The notes under the pieces: model-generated | Seen by the model: only the letters and a program-made list of their open reading frames with translations | Told to the model about the DNA's origin: nothing | Database searches by the model: none | Part shown: positions 39,776 to 47,863 of the stretch, one piece after another | Layout: every line of letters starts with the position of its first letter | Position numbering within the stretch: position 1 is the stretch's first letter | Made by a program: the position numbers and the translations under genes | IMG/VR virus record: IMGVR_UViG_3300032223_000637 | Location: 1 to 54,163 of that record | Source: a virus | Length of the DNA stretch: 54,163 nucleotides | Strand: one strand, 5' to 3'

Positions 39776-40963
39776 ATGCTAGAATCAACCTTCATCGAAG
39801 ACGTCTTTATCGAATTTTATGACTTTGCCAATGCCAACTGCATTGTTATAAATCAGGCGGATCAATCAGCTTGCCATAGTTTTGCCACAGTAATCGAAAG
39901 TGGTAAACACCTTACAGAGGCTCAAGGAAACTACATCCTAAAAATCCTCGAAAAACACAAAAAATCGATGGTGATGGCCGGTTTTGATTATCGCAATATT
40001 TTACTATCCGATCTCAAATGGAAAAATCCGTTTCGTGTAATAGATCTAAGTAAAAAGATTTATGTAGAAAAAAACAAAGATGGAAAAATTTTCGTTTGTC
40101 TTAAATTTCCATATCAGTTGAAGAAAGAATTTGAGACAGAAATTGAAAAACGTGGAAATTTTGCCTCCGAATGGGATCCTGAAAAGAAAATTAGAATTTT
40201 AGATATCTACGAAACCAATCTCATTCAACTCTATGAATTTGCTCTAAAACATAATTTCGAAATCGACGAAACGCTGTTAATAGCTCTTGGCGAAGTTGAA
40301 GAAATTTGGCAAAATTCTGAGGAAATTTTACCAGGTTGTGAATTGACTGCTAACTGGATAACATTGTTCAATTGCACTAGTGAAATTGACGAATGGTGGA
40401 AGAATCGCAGCACAGGAAATTACAATTCTGATTTATTGTTGGCAAAAAGTATGGGTTATACCTACACCGGAAAACCCCTTACTGTGGTGGAAGAAATAGC
40501 GGTATCTGACAACAATCATTTTTGGATCAAAGACTACAAAACTTTTTTCAATCTCACGAGAGAAGTTGACGGCAAGGTAGTTTACGTTATCGATCGTGCA
40601 AGTTCGCCAGTTGAAACCACTAAAGAGTACATTACAAATTTGATAGAAAATGGGGTAGAAAAATCCCAAATTCGCGTGTGCTTTAGACTTGAAAAGAATG
40701 ACGATAAGACCGGGTTTAATCAATGGGTCAAAGACGAAGGCTATGGCGGCAGCATTGATAATGCAAAGTTTTATATTTTCAACGGCAAGCCTGCAAAGTG
40801 GTTGTTTAAAGATATAAATTCTGTTAAAATACTAGTTAGTAATAACGTTTATCCACAGACAGGCCCTATCACAAGAGATTGGTTTGACTATCATCCTTGT
40901 GTGATTTATCTTGGAAATGTTAAGCCTACTGAAGTGAGGAATAAGAAAATTGTCGAGTTGTAA
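39776..40963 (+). CDS. Conserved protein upstream of UvsW, unknown
   Basis: A 395-residue protein. Residues 95-165 (KKIYVEKNKDGKIFVCLKFPYQLKKEFETEIEKRG...WDPEKKIRILDIYETNLIQLYEFALKHNFEID) resemble the small beta-alpha HARP-like substrate domains found in front of SNF2/SF2 helicases. Residues 255-395 have a Rossmann-like strand/helix order (KVVYVIDRASSPVETTKEYITNLIENG, VKILVSNNVYPQTGPITRDW, CVIYLGN) like the second RecA domain of a helicase, but without visible helicase motifs V/VI. It overlaps the UvsW start, so coupled production and physical partnership are likely. An inactive helicase half is one interpretation. Confidence 0.6.
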   Translation: MLESTFIEDVFIEFYDFANANCIVINQADQSACHSFATVIESGKHLTEAQGNYILKILEKHKKSMVMAGFDYRNILLSDLKWKNPFRVIDLSKKIYVEKNKDGKIFVCLKFPYQLKKEFETEIEKRGNFASEWDPEKKIRILDIYETNLIQLYEFALKHNFEIDETLLIALGEVEEIWQNSEEILPGCELTANWITLFNCTSEIDEWWKNRSTGNYNSDLLLAKSMGYTYTGKPLTVVEEIAVSDNNHFWIKDYKTFFNLTREVDGKVVYVIDRASSPVETTKEYITNLIENGVEKSQIRVCFRLEKNDDKTGFNQWVKDEGYGGSIDNAKFYIFNGKPAKWLFKDINSVKILVSNNVYPQTGPITRDWFDYHPCVIYLGNVKPTEVRNKKIVEL

Positions 40964-42404
40964 ACTCATAATCAAAGATGAAGTCAATATTAAAGTCGAA
41001 GGACTTAGTATTGAAACACGAAGAAAAATCGTCAACAAATTAAAGTTTGATTTACCATATGCTCGCCATATGCCAGCATATAAACTCGGACGTTGGGACG
41101 GAACAAAAACATATTTTGGCATTGGTGGCAACGGTTTCCTTGCACATCTTGATGTGATACTTCCTATCATCGAAGACTCTGGATATGAGATAGAAGTCGA
41201 AGATCTTAGACAACATCGAGACATTAAATTCCAACCAGTAGATGAAAACTATTGGGCTGATAAAGGTAAGACTTGGCCTAAAGGACATCCAGAGGCCGGT
41301 AAGCCTATCGTACTACGTGACTATCAATATGATGTTGTCAATAAGTTTTTAGAGAATCCGCAAAGTCTACAAGAAGTAGCAACTGGTGCTGGCAAAACCA
41401 TTACAACTGCTACATTAAGTGCGTTGTGTGAACCATACGGACGCACAATGGTAATTGTTCCTAACAAGAGTTTAGTTGTACAAACAGAAGAAGATTATAT
41501 TAACCTAGGATTAGATGTTGGTGTATATTTCGGCGATAGAAAAGAACTAGGTCGCACACATACTATCTGCACGTGGCAAAGTCTTAATGTATTGGATAAG
41601 AAAAGTTTTGATCAAGATACTATGACGTTGGCAGAATTTGCCGAAGGTGTAAACGCAATTATCATTGACGAAGTACACCAAGCTAAAGCAGATGTACTGA
41701 CAAAACTACTAACACAGAATTTTAGAAACTGTTCTATCCGTTGGGGACTAACAGGAACTGTGCCTAAAGAAGCTTGGGAATTCCAAGGCATACTAGCTAG
41801 CATTGGACCTGTAATTAATCAAGTATCAGCAAACGATTTACAAGAAAAAGGTGTATTAGCAAACCTGCAGATTAATGTATTACAGACCAGCGAAGTTCAG
41901 GTATTTAGAAGTTTTGCAGACGAATACGCATTTTTGGTAACTGACGATTCTAGGATTACTTGGATGGCAAATAAAATAAAAGAATTCAGTGCCACTGGTA
42001 ACACTCTGGTATTAATCAATAGAATTGACACAGGAAATAAGTTAATTGAACGTATTCCAGATGCCGTGTTCGTCAGTGGTGGAATGAAACTCGACGATAG
42101 GAAAGAAGAATATGACGAAATTAAAACCAGTGATAATAAGATTATTGTGGCAACATACGGAGTGGCTGCTGTGGGGATTAACATTCCTCGTATTTTTAAT
42201 CTTGTTTTGGTGGAGCCTGGAAAATCTTTTGTCCGTGTTATCCAAAGCATTGGGCGTGGGATAAGAAAAGCCGAAGATAAAGACTTCGTACAGATCTGGG
42301 ACATCACTAGTGCCTGCAAATATTCAAAGCGACATTTAACAGAAAGAAAGAAATACTATAAGGATGCCAAGTATCCTTTTACAATAACCAAGGTAACTAT
42401 ATGA
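40950..42404 (+). CDS. uvsW: UvsW SF2 DNA/RNA helicase
   Basis: A 484-residue protein with a TTG start at 40950: the N-terminal substrate domain (KLIIKDEVNIKVEGLSIETRRKIVNKLKFDLPYARHMPAYKLGRWDGTK) aligns with T4 UvsW from its start, no ATG exists before residue 41, and GAGGA lies upstream. Walker A is ATGAGKT near 145-151, DEVH near 238, LTGT motif III, and QSIGRGIRKA motif VI. UvsW unwinds branched DNA and R-loops and controls the switch from origin to recombination replication. Its TGA overlaps the next ATG. Confidence 0.93.
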   Translation: MSSCKLIIKDEVNIKVEGLSIETRRKIVNKLKFDLPYARHMPAYKLGRWDGTKTYFGIGGNGFLAHLDVILPIIEDSGYEIEVEDLRQHRDIKFQPVDENYWADKGKTWPKGHPEAGKPIVLRDYQYDVVNKFLENPQSLQEVATGAGKTITTATLSALCEPYGRTMVIVPNKSLVVQTEEDYINLGLDVGVYFGDRKELGRTHTICTWQSLNVLDKKSFDQDTMTLAEFAEGVNAIIIDEVHQAKADVLTKLLTQNFRNCSIRWGLTGTVPKEAWEFQGILASIGPVINQVSANDLQEKGVLANLQINVLQTSEVQVFRSFADEYAFLVTDDSRITWMANKIKEFSATGNTLVLINRIDTGNKLIERIPDAVFVSGGMKLDDRKEEYDEIKTSDNKIIVATYGVAAVGINIPRIFNLVLVEPGKSFVRVIQSIGRGIRKAEDKDFVQIWDITSACKYSKRHLTERKKYYKDAKYPFTITKVTI

Positions 42405-42907
42405 GAATTTTAACATTAAACAATACGGCGTTTGACCTAAACGACCTACCAGATGAGGTAGATGAGGATACAAGGTTCAGTGTACTTGATAACAGCAGTC
42501 CCAATGAACCAGATTTCTTTTTTATGCCTTTGATCTTCCTAGAGTCGTTTAACAGTCCTGCGATCCTATTAAATATTGGTGGATATGAAATACAAATGCC
42601 ATTAGATTGGTGTATGGTAGTAGGCGATAAAGAGTGCGGACTAGACCCAGAAGTACTACCTCTTACCAGCATCAATGAACGTGGGTTTGATGCATTTATT
42701 TTTAATCCGGTTAAAGGATTCAAAGCAGAATTTATGAACATCGAGATAGTTAATATCTTCCAAGATGTTAAATGGTATTTTCCAAAGATGAAAAATGGTC
42801 AGTTGCTAACTGTACCATTACACGATGGCGAGAACCCGCCCTGTGCTTATTTTGTCAAAGAAGTGAGTCGTCAGAGTGAGGTATTGCAATTAGATAAGAT
42901 TCTATAA
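42401..42907 (+). CDS. Conserved T4-like phage protein of unknown function
   Basis: A 168-residue protein with FFFMPLIFLESFNSPAILLNIGGYEIQMPLDWCMVVGDKE, PLTSINERGFDAFIFNPVKGF and VKWYFPKMKNGQLLTVPL...CAYFVKEVSRQSEVL. The motif set closely resembles a protein conserved among cyanophages in the same gene neighbourhood, but without assigned role. It is beta-rich with no membrane segment. Its start overlaps the uvsW stop (ATGA). Confidence 0.75.
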   Translation: MRILTLNNTAFDLNDLPDEVDEDTRFSVLDNSSPNEPDFFFMPLIFLESFNSPAILLNIGGYEIQMPLDWCMVVGDKECGLDPEVLPLTSINERGFDAFIFNPVKGFKAEFMNIEIVNIFQDVKWYFPKMKNGQLLTVPLHDGENPPCAYFVKEVSRQSEVLQLDKIL

Positions 42908-42908
42908 T

Positions 42909-43205
42909 ATGGGACAACTTAAGCCAGACGCAACATACATTTACGAAAGAGCAGATGGTGTTACCTATGCTCGAGAATTTGGTGCATTGCCAAATGAACG
43001 TTTTCCGATTGGCTGGGACTATCGACCAGATGATCCAAATTTTGATCCTCGTACCAGCGATGGCCGACCACTGCACGATCATTTAATGGAAGACAAATTA
43101 TGGGGCGATGTTCGACGAGAGGCAAGGACTAATCCTGTCTTGCGAGATGCGTTAGATCGTGCTATACTAATATATCACTTGAGTAAAAAAGATGGGACAG
43201 AATAA
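42909..43205 (+). CDS. Small conserved hypothetical protein
   Basis: A 98-residue protein, one base after the preceding stop. YIYERADGVTYAREFGALPNERFPIGWDYRPDDPNFDPRT is a compact, aromatic and Asp-rich segment, followed by helices (DKLWGDVRREARTNPVLRDALDRAILIYHLSK). Related proteins are found in cyanophages beside clamp-loader and zinc-finger genes. Its function is unknown. It contains an internal promoter (43140-43168) for the next gene. Confidence 0.72.
   Translation: MGQLKPDATYIYERADGVTYAREFGALPNERFPIGWDYRPDDPNFDPRTSDGRPLHDHLMEDKLWGDVRREARTNPVLRDALDRAILIYHLSKKDGTE
43140..43168 (+). promoter_or_regulatory. Probable sigma-70 promoter inside a gene
   Basis: TTGCGA (43140-43145), exact 17-base spacer, TATACT (43163-43168). 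It would start transcripts about 15 bases before the ATG at 43192. The -35 matches only four of six bases, so confidence is moderate. Confidence 0.5.
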
Positions 43206-43671
43206 ACACGTAGACCTTTTTAAGGATATGATTCCAGCAGTAGATCTTGGATTACGAGATCTATGGGATGCAGCCACTGAAGAAGGCAAGAAAGAAATCA
43301 AAGGCGATTTCTGGAATCTCAATCGTTATATCAGTAACGTAAAAAGTTCTGATAGAGAATTGAAAGAACACTTCTTGCTAACAACAAATGAGTTCTATAA
43401 CAAGAATTGGAATGACATTCAGAAGCATCCAAAGTTAGTTTGGCAGACTCTTTGTATGGCCAGCCACGAAACTAAGAAAACATATTTTCACGAATGGCTT
43501 CCGCTGAAGCGTGAGAAAAACAAGAAGGAAGAGTTTCTAGCAGAATTATTTCCGGATATGAAAAGAGCAGACATAGAAACATTGGCTGCAATTACAACAG
43601 ACAAAGAAGTTAAGGCATACTGTGAGAAACTTGGTTGGGACAAAAAACAAATCAATGCAATTAAACTATAA
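43192..43671 (+). CDS. Conserved hypothetical protein, helical
   Basis: A 159-residue helical protein. LKEHFLLTTNEFYNKNWNDIQKHPKLVWQTLCMASHETKKTYFHEWLPLKREKNKKEEF is the most distinctive part, and a C-terminal small helical domain MKRADIETLAAITTDKEVKAYCEKLGWDKKQI resembles a UBA- or SAM-like fold. It could be a distant clamp-loader small subunit (gp62), but the typical gp62 motifs are not visible, so I leave it unassigned. It overlaps the preceding gene by 14 bases and the next by 17. Confidence 0.7.
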   Translation: MGQNKHVDLFKDMIPAVDLGLRDLWDAATEEGKKEIKGDFWNLNRYISNVKSSDRELKEHFLLTTNEFYNKNWNDIQKHPKLVWQTLCMASHETKKTYFHEWLPLKREKNKKEEFLAELFPDMKRADIETLAAITTDKEVKAYCEKLGWDKKQINAIKL

Positions 43672-44338
43672 ATGCGAATACTGTAAAAAACTGTTTGCCA
43701 AAGAAAAAACTTTGGGCGTACACGTTTGTGAACAGAAGCGTCGTCATTTATCAAAGACAGAAAAGCACGTTCAGGCCGGACTGTTGACGTTCCAAAGATT
43801 TTATGATTTTACCAACAAAGGAAAAACTCCAAAGACCTTTGATGATTTTGCAGATAGTCCTTACTATACTGCCTTTGTGAAGTTTGGAAGTTTTTTAGTT
43901 AATACAGCACCAATATATCCAGAAATGTTTATTGACTTTGTTATACGAAGTGGTGTAAAATTAGATCATTGGTGCAGAGATGAATTATATGATCAATATG
44001 TGTCAGAATTGATAAAGAAAGAACCTGCAGATGGAGCCATACAACGAACCATCAAAACAATGATGGATTGGGCTGATGCTAACTCTGCTCCGTGGGAACA
44101 TTATTTTCAATATGTGAACTTAAATAGGGCCACCCACGATATTAAAGAAGGTTTGATATCGCCGTGGGTATTGTTAAATACCAAATCAGGAAAAGAATTG
44201 CTGAAGAGGATGAATGATGAACAGTTAGAAATTGTAGGTCCTGTAATTGATCCACAATTTTGGATACGTAGATTCAAGGCTTTGCCCGCTGATATTGAGC
44301 TGGTAAAGGACATCATCAAGGAAGCTAAAATTCTATAA
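43655..44338 (+). CDS. Zinc-finger-containing conserved phage protein
   Basis: A 227-residue protein from ATG 43655. It opens with a single zinc finger: C7-x2-C10, then H23-x-C25 with H31 near (YKCEYCKKLFAKEKTLGVHVCEQKRRH). A helical domain follows (FQRFYDFTNKGKTPKTFDDFADSPYYTAFVKFGSFL, FIDFVIRSGVKLDHWCRDELYDQYVSELIKKEP) and a C-terminus like a nucleic acid-binding module (LLNTKSGKELLKRMNDEQLEIVGPVIDPQFWIRRFK). Conserved in cyanophages with no function assigned; DNA or RNA binding is likely. Confidence 0.75.
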   Translation: MQLNYKCEYCKKLFAKEKTLGVHVCEQKRRHLSKTEKHVQAGLLTFQRFYDFTNKGKTPKTFDDFADSPYYTAFVKFGSFLVNTAPIYPEMFIDFVIRSGVKLDHWCRDELYDQYVSELIKKEPADGAIQRTIKTMMDWADANSAPWEHYFQYVNLNRATHDIKEGLISPWVLLNTKSGKELLKRMNDEQLEIVGPVIDPQFWIRRFKALPADIELVKDIIKEAKIL

Positions 44339-44343
44339 AATAT

Positions 44344-44568
44344 ATGCCAAAAAGACTAAAAGAAGAAATAATTGAAGAAGAATTAAAAGAGAATGAAGAA
44401 TTCATTTCTAGAGATGATATAGAGATAGAGGTTGTAGTTGGCAATGAATCCCCAGATGTCTATGTTAAGTTCAGCGGATTTGAAGACGAAGAAGATGCAG
44501 AAGAATACGCACAATTTTTAGCAGACACGCTGCCATTATTGCTGTTCGAAACAACGAGGTTAAATTAA
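44344..44568 (+). CDS. Small acidic conserved protein
   Basis: A 74-residue protein with a strongly acidic N-terminus (EEIIEEELKENEEF) and a beta-alpha module (IEVVVGNESPDVYVKFSGFEDEEDAEEYAQFLADTLPLLLFE). No enzymatic motif. The TAA stop overlaps the next ATG (TAATG at 44566-44570). Confidence 0.7.
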   Translation: MPKRLKEEIIEEELKENEEFISRDDIEIEVVVGNESPDVYVKFSGFEDEEDAEEYAQFLADTLPLLLFETTRLN

Positions 44569-44750
44569 TGAAAGAAAGAACACTGAAAGACGGAACTCAA
44601 GTCGAAGAACTCGATTTTCCAATCACATTAGAAGTACATACCAAATGTCCAAGTAAATGGAAACTTGTTGACTTAGAAACAGGCGAGGAGTATATTGGTG
44701 TTAATACCATTGAACCATATCGCCAGTGGAAGCGAACTAACAATGCCTGA
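44568..44750 (+). CDS. Small conserved protein
   Basis: A 60-residue protein: KERTLKDGTQVEELDFPITLEVHTKCPSKWKLVDLETGEEYIG, a small beta-barrel-like pattern; the KWKLVDLETGEEYIG strand pair recurs in small T4-like phage proteins. Its function is unknown. It is coupled to both neighbours; the DnaE-like gene starts eight bases before its end. Confidence 0.7.
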   Translation: MKERTLKDGTQVEELDFPITLEVHTKCPSKWKLVDLETGEEYIGVNTIEPYRQWKRTNNA

Positions 44751-45321
44751 TATCGACATAGACTTCGTAGATAGAGAACAAGCATTATCTCTATTCAAAC
44801 ATACCAGAGCTAGCAGAGAAGAAGATTCGAAACTAGTTAAACATAATACTGGTGTGTATTTTCACGAAGTTCCAGTCAATGCTTTAGACAACGTCTGTGC
44901 TGTTCCTTATGAACAAGCAGAAGAAAGAGGATATTTTAAAGTAGACTTCCTCAATGTCAGTATCTATAAAGGTGTGAGAGATGAAGCACATCTTGAAAAA
45001 TTAATGGAGACAGAACCACTATGGGATCTACTGGAACAGGACGAATTCACGAATCTGCTCTTTCACGTGAATGGGCACGGGCACGTATTGAGGAAAATGA
45101 AACCGAAAAATATAGAAGAGCTCGCGGCTTGTCTGGCAATAATACGTCCGGCGAAAAAGCATCTGTTTGGCCGGCCGTGGACAGAAGTATTAAAAGAAGT
45201 ATGGACGAAACCAACGACTGAAGATTATTATTTTAAGAAGTCACACGCTATTGCGTATGCCACTGCGATTGTGGTACAAATGAATTTAATTTGTGAAGGT
45301 GTTAGTTACGAATTTAGTTAG
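44743..45321 (+). CDS. Truncated DNA polymerase III alpha (DnaE)-like protein
   Basis: A 192-residue protein from ATG 44743. It opens with MPDIDIDF, the palm motif of bacterial C-family polymerases (PDFD-x-DF, two catalytic Asp). It then follows the DnaE order: HNTGVYFHEVP, a YFKVDFLNVSIYKGVRDEAHLEKL segment, a TGVFQLES-like LLFHVNGHGHVLRKMKPKNIEELAACLAIIRPAKKHL block, and the fingers-like DYYFKKSHAIAYATAIVVQMNLIC. PHP, the third catalytic Asp region and the beta-binding and OB parts are absent, so independent polymerase activity is doubtful. A similar mini-DnaE is known to me from cyanophages. It may be a structural or regulatory remnant. Confidence 0.72.
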   Translation: MPDIDIDFVDREQALSLFKHTRASREEDSKLVKHNTGVYFHEVPVNALDNVCAVPYEQAEERGYFKVDFLNVSIYKGVRDEAHLEKLMETEPLWDLLEQDEFTNLLFHVNGHGHVLRKMKPKNIEELAACLAIIRPAKKHLFGRPWTEVLKEVWTKPTTEDYYFKKSHAIAYATAIVVQMNLICEGVSYEFS

Positions 45322-45689
45322 GTTGCTTTTCTAACTAGCGTAATGCTCTTACGTTTAATTCGTTTAACAATAATATCATTTAAGCTAGTACACGGTCCTA
45401 AGATTACCTTGACATCCTTGGTACTGAAATTTCGTATAGCATAACGGAATGCTATAATCTCTTTGTTTAAGAAAATATTAATAGGAATTTGCCTGTTTGA
45501 TTCCCACCACCAAACTTCGCCTAATTCCAAGAATTTACGTTTTTCTTCATCAGTTTTAATAGCAGTATAATCGTAGAGACTAGTAACAGCAGAATCTTGG
45601 TTGATTATGATGCCCACGTATTCTTGGTTAACGTGTGTTATTATACTGATAAACGGGAAGTTGTCTTGTAGGTTTTCTGTTATTCTCAT
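45318..45689 (-). CDS. Conserved hypothetical phage protein
   Basis: A 123-residue protein on the opposite strand, overlapping the DnaE-like gene end by four bases. FISIITHVNQEYVGIIINQD, GEVWWWESNRQIPINIFL, FRYAIRNFSTKDVKVILGPCTSLNDIIVKRIKRKSITLVRK; the WWWESNR-x-IPINIFL block is a strong conserved signature in T4-like cyanophages. The basic C-terminus suggests nucleic acid contact. Upstream, a TATAGT-like -10 lies eight bases before the ATG, with a weak -35. Confidence 0.75.
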   Translation of the reverse strand: MRITENLQDNFPFISIITHVNQEYVGIIINQDSAVTSLYDYTAIKTDEEKRKFLELGEVWWWESNRQIPINIFLNKEIIAFRYAIRNFSTKDVKVILGPCTSLNDIIVKRIKRKSITLVRKAT

Positions 45690-45692
45690 CGA

Positions 45693-45698
45693 TAAATA
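45693..45698 (+). promoter_or_regulatory. Late-type promoter box TAAATA
   Basis: CGATAAATACTATAAAGG followed by the ATG at 45719. The AAAGG ten bases before the ATG acts as ribosome site, so this transcript has a short leader. Confidence 0.6.
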
Positions 45699-45718
45699 CT
45701 ATAAAGGTCCGCTAATGT

Positions 45719-46840
45719 ATGCAATTTAATTCAGTTTATTTATATCCAAATAAGATAGACGTATTCACAAATGCGTTAGCTTCCTGGCAAACAGAGAGGT
45801 ATCGTAGAGTGTATAATCGTAATCTAAAAGTGTTTCGAGGGGTAGACAATCGCATTGATCTACAAGTTCGTAATTCTGACCAAAAATCTGCTGACATTAC
45901 CGGCTCCGTTTTGGTATTTAACATCGTAGCCAGGGAGACCAAGGACTTAGTGATTAAGAAAGACTGTATCACTGTCGCAGCATCTACCGGCAAGGTTTAT
46001 GTAACGTTTACAGAAGCTGATTTGTTGGCTCTTGAAAATGGATTCTACAACTACAGTGTTATACAAGAAGTAAGAGAAGCAATTCCTGATACAGACACAT
46101 ATCGTGTTGTTACAAGAACTCCAATGTTCGTTGATAGCCAGTACGGTGCTGTTGCGACCTTGGAAATATCCGGTGATATCTCCGGTGATGTACAATCTAG
46201 TATCGTAGTAACAGAGTTTTCTTACACAGACCCTGTGGCCTATGGATACACAACACCTCCATCTTTTATCAGCAGTATTATCAGCGGATCACCTAACTTA
46301 TCTACTCCACAAAGTCTACATACCTTTGCATTTTATTGCACAGATTACAGAGGTAAAATTACTATCCAAGGAAGTATGAGCAACAGCTCTACTCCAGAGA
46401 ATGAGTTAACTAGCTGGTATGATATTCCAGATAGTGCTATGAGTCCTGGAGGTAACAATTTTGATCCAGCTGGTGCAACAGTAACCTACAGAAACGTAGT
46501 AGGCAAATGGAATTGGTTTAGAGTTAAACAGATAGCCAAACAGGGCAGTTCTGCTCAATTTACAATACAACAAACATCAGGTGGTAGCTATGTCGTTAAC
46601 CTAGATCAAGCCGGAGAAAACTACAAAGTATCCGAACGTGTTTATATTTCCGGAGCAGATCTAGGTGGAGTTGATGGTGTTAACGATCTAAACATAACAG
46701 TTACCAATATTGCAGGCAATGGCGAAATAACCGGCTTTACCTGGACTGGCGCATCTATCGTAGGTTATAAAACCTTTGTGAAATTAGGATTTAAATCGCC
46801 AACTGACCGCGGAACACTTGACAAGATACTATACAGATAA
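45719..46840 (+). CDS. Virion structural protein, probably baseplate or fibre
   Basis: A 373-residue beta-rich protein. The first 150 residues (VYLYPNKIDVFTN, RRVYNRNLKVFRGVDNRIDLQVRNSDQKSADITGSVLVFNIVARET...ENGFYNYSVIQEV) look like a BppU/Ig-like phage adaptor domain. Residues 170-280 form a second beta domain with GKWNWFRVKQIAKQGSSAQFTI. The C-terminal YISGADLGGVDGVNDLNITVTNIAGNGEITGF repeats the style of the giant 6980-13054 protein. Late promoter control agrees. Its last codons contain the whole promoter of the primase gene. Confidence 0.68.
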   Translation: MQFNSVYLYPNKIDVFTNALASWQTERYRRVYNRNLKVFRGVDNRIDLQVRNSDQKSADITGSVLVFNIVARETKDLVIKKDCITVAASTGKVYVTFTEADLLALENGFYNYSVIQEVREAIPDTDTYRVVTRTPMFVDSQYGAVATLEISGDISGDVQSSIVVTEFSYTDPVAYGYTTPPSFISSIISGSPNLSTPQSLHTFAFYCTDYRGKITIQGSMSNSSTPENELTSWYDIPDSAMSPGGNNFDPAGATVTYRNVVGKWNWFRVKQIAKQGSSAQFTIQQTSGGSYVVNLDQAGENYKVSERVYISGADLGGVDGVNDLNITVTNIAGNGEITGFTWTGASIVGYKTFVKLGFKSPTDRGTLDKILYR

Positions 46841-46846
46841 TATACT
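46818..46846 (+). promoter_or_regulatory. Consensus sigma-70 promoter, predicted leaderless primase mRNA
   Basis: TTGACA (46818-46823), exact 17-base spacer, TATACT (46841-46846), six bases GTATGT, then ATG 46853. The same geometry as the promoter at 39741. The A of the ATG coincides with predicted +1. Confidence 0.78.
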
Positions 46847-46852
46847 GTATGT

Positions 46853-47863
46853 ATGACTCTGGTTGTTGATACATTTCGAACGCTAATCCCGCCACGTGCT
46901 AAATCGAGCCCATCTGGCTGGACTAGTTTCAATGCCCCGTGTTGCCATCATCGAGGACATAGTCAAGATAATCGTAAACGCGGCGGACTAAGGTTTGACC
47001 AAGGTATCGTTTATAATTGCTTCAATTGTAAATTCACAGCTAGTTGGTTACCAGGAAGACCATTATCCGGTAAATTCCAAAGCCTATGCCGTTGGATGGG
47101 CGCAAGCGACGACACAGTCAAGCAAATGGTCTTTGAAGCACTCAAGACCGAATCCCCAGAATATGAACATAAAGTAGAAGAGCCAAAGTTAACGTTTGAG
47201 CCAAAAGCCTTGCCGGAAGGTTCGCTGTCTCTAAAAGAGTGGGCAGGTATGGTAGACGACTTACCAGAAGAGTACAAAGAAAAATTCATAGGAGTTTTAG
47301 GATATATTGTTGATCGAGGATATGATCCTTATGATGGCAATTTCTATTGGAGTCCTGGTGACGGATACAGTGATCGGGTGCTAATACCGTTTACATATCA
47401 AGGTAAAATAGTAGGAAATACGGCACGTAAAATAACAGACGGACGCCCAAAATATCTATCAGATCAACATCCACATTTTGTGTTTAATGTTGACGCACAA
47501 TTAGAATCACACAAGTATGTATTTGTCACAGAAGGACCATTTGACGCCCTTGCGATCGGCGGGGTTGCACTTCTCACTAACGATGTTGCCGAACAACAAG
47601 AACGAATAATTAATAGTCTAGGCAGTGAAGTTATTGTGATACCAGATCAAGACGAAGCAGGCCTAGTGCTAATTAAACGAGCAATTGAGTGTGATTGGGC
47701 TGTGGCATTTCCAAATTGGGATAGTGATGTAAAGGACGTTGCTGATGCTGTACAGCGATATGGACGATTGTTTGTAACAGTAGATGCTATCAAGACAGCA
47801 CAGAAAGGTGAGATCAAACTTACTATGGCTTTAAAGCAATTAGAACAGAGATTGAAACGATGA
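46853..47863 (+). CDS. 61: DNA primase (gp61)
   Basis: A 336-residue protein. Zinc-binding N-terminus: C30-C31-H32-H33 with C56-x2-C59 (APCCHHRGHS...YNCFNCKF). The TOPRIM catalytic core has VTEGPFDALAIGG (E of motif I) and VIPDQDEAG (DxD motif). Gp61 makes RNA primers on the lagging strand together with helicase gp41, whose gene lies 1.6 kb downstream. Start chosen at the ATG six bases after the -10 box; no Shine-Dalgarno sequence exists. Confidence 0.92.
   Translation: MTLVVDTFRTLIPPRAKSSPSGWTSFNAPCCHHRGHSQDNRKRGGLRFDQGIVYNCFNCKFTASWLPGRPLSGKFQSLCRWMGASDDTVKQMVFEALKTESPEYEHKVEEPKLTFEPKALPEGSLSLKEWAGMVDDLPEEYKEKFIGVLGYIVDRGYDPYDGNFYWSPGDGYSDRVLIPFTYQGKIVGNTARKITDGRPKYLSDQHPHFVFNVDAQLESHKYVFVTEGPFDALAIGGVALLTNDVAEQQERIINSLGSEVIVIPDQDEAGLVLIKRAIECDWAVAFPNWDSDVKDVADAVQRYGRLFVTVDAIKTAQKGEIKLTMALKQLEQRLKR

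Noticed and set aside
42903-42908. TATAAT immediately before the ATG at 42909
   Set aside because: It is produced by the CTA-TAA end of the preceding gene, has no -35 at 16-18 bases, and is too close to the ATG to give a start codon at or after +1.
44185-44343. TATAAA just before the ATG at 44344 as a promoter
   Set aside because: It comes from a CTA-TAA gene end as at 42903, with no matching -35, in a block of tightly coupled genes.
45021-45221. 66-codon alternative frame inside the DnaE-like gene
   Set aside because: It is a +1 shadow of a strongly conserved coding region with Arg/Ser-rich composition typical of off-frame translation.
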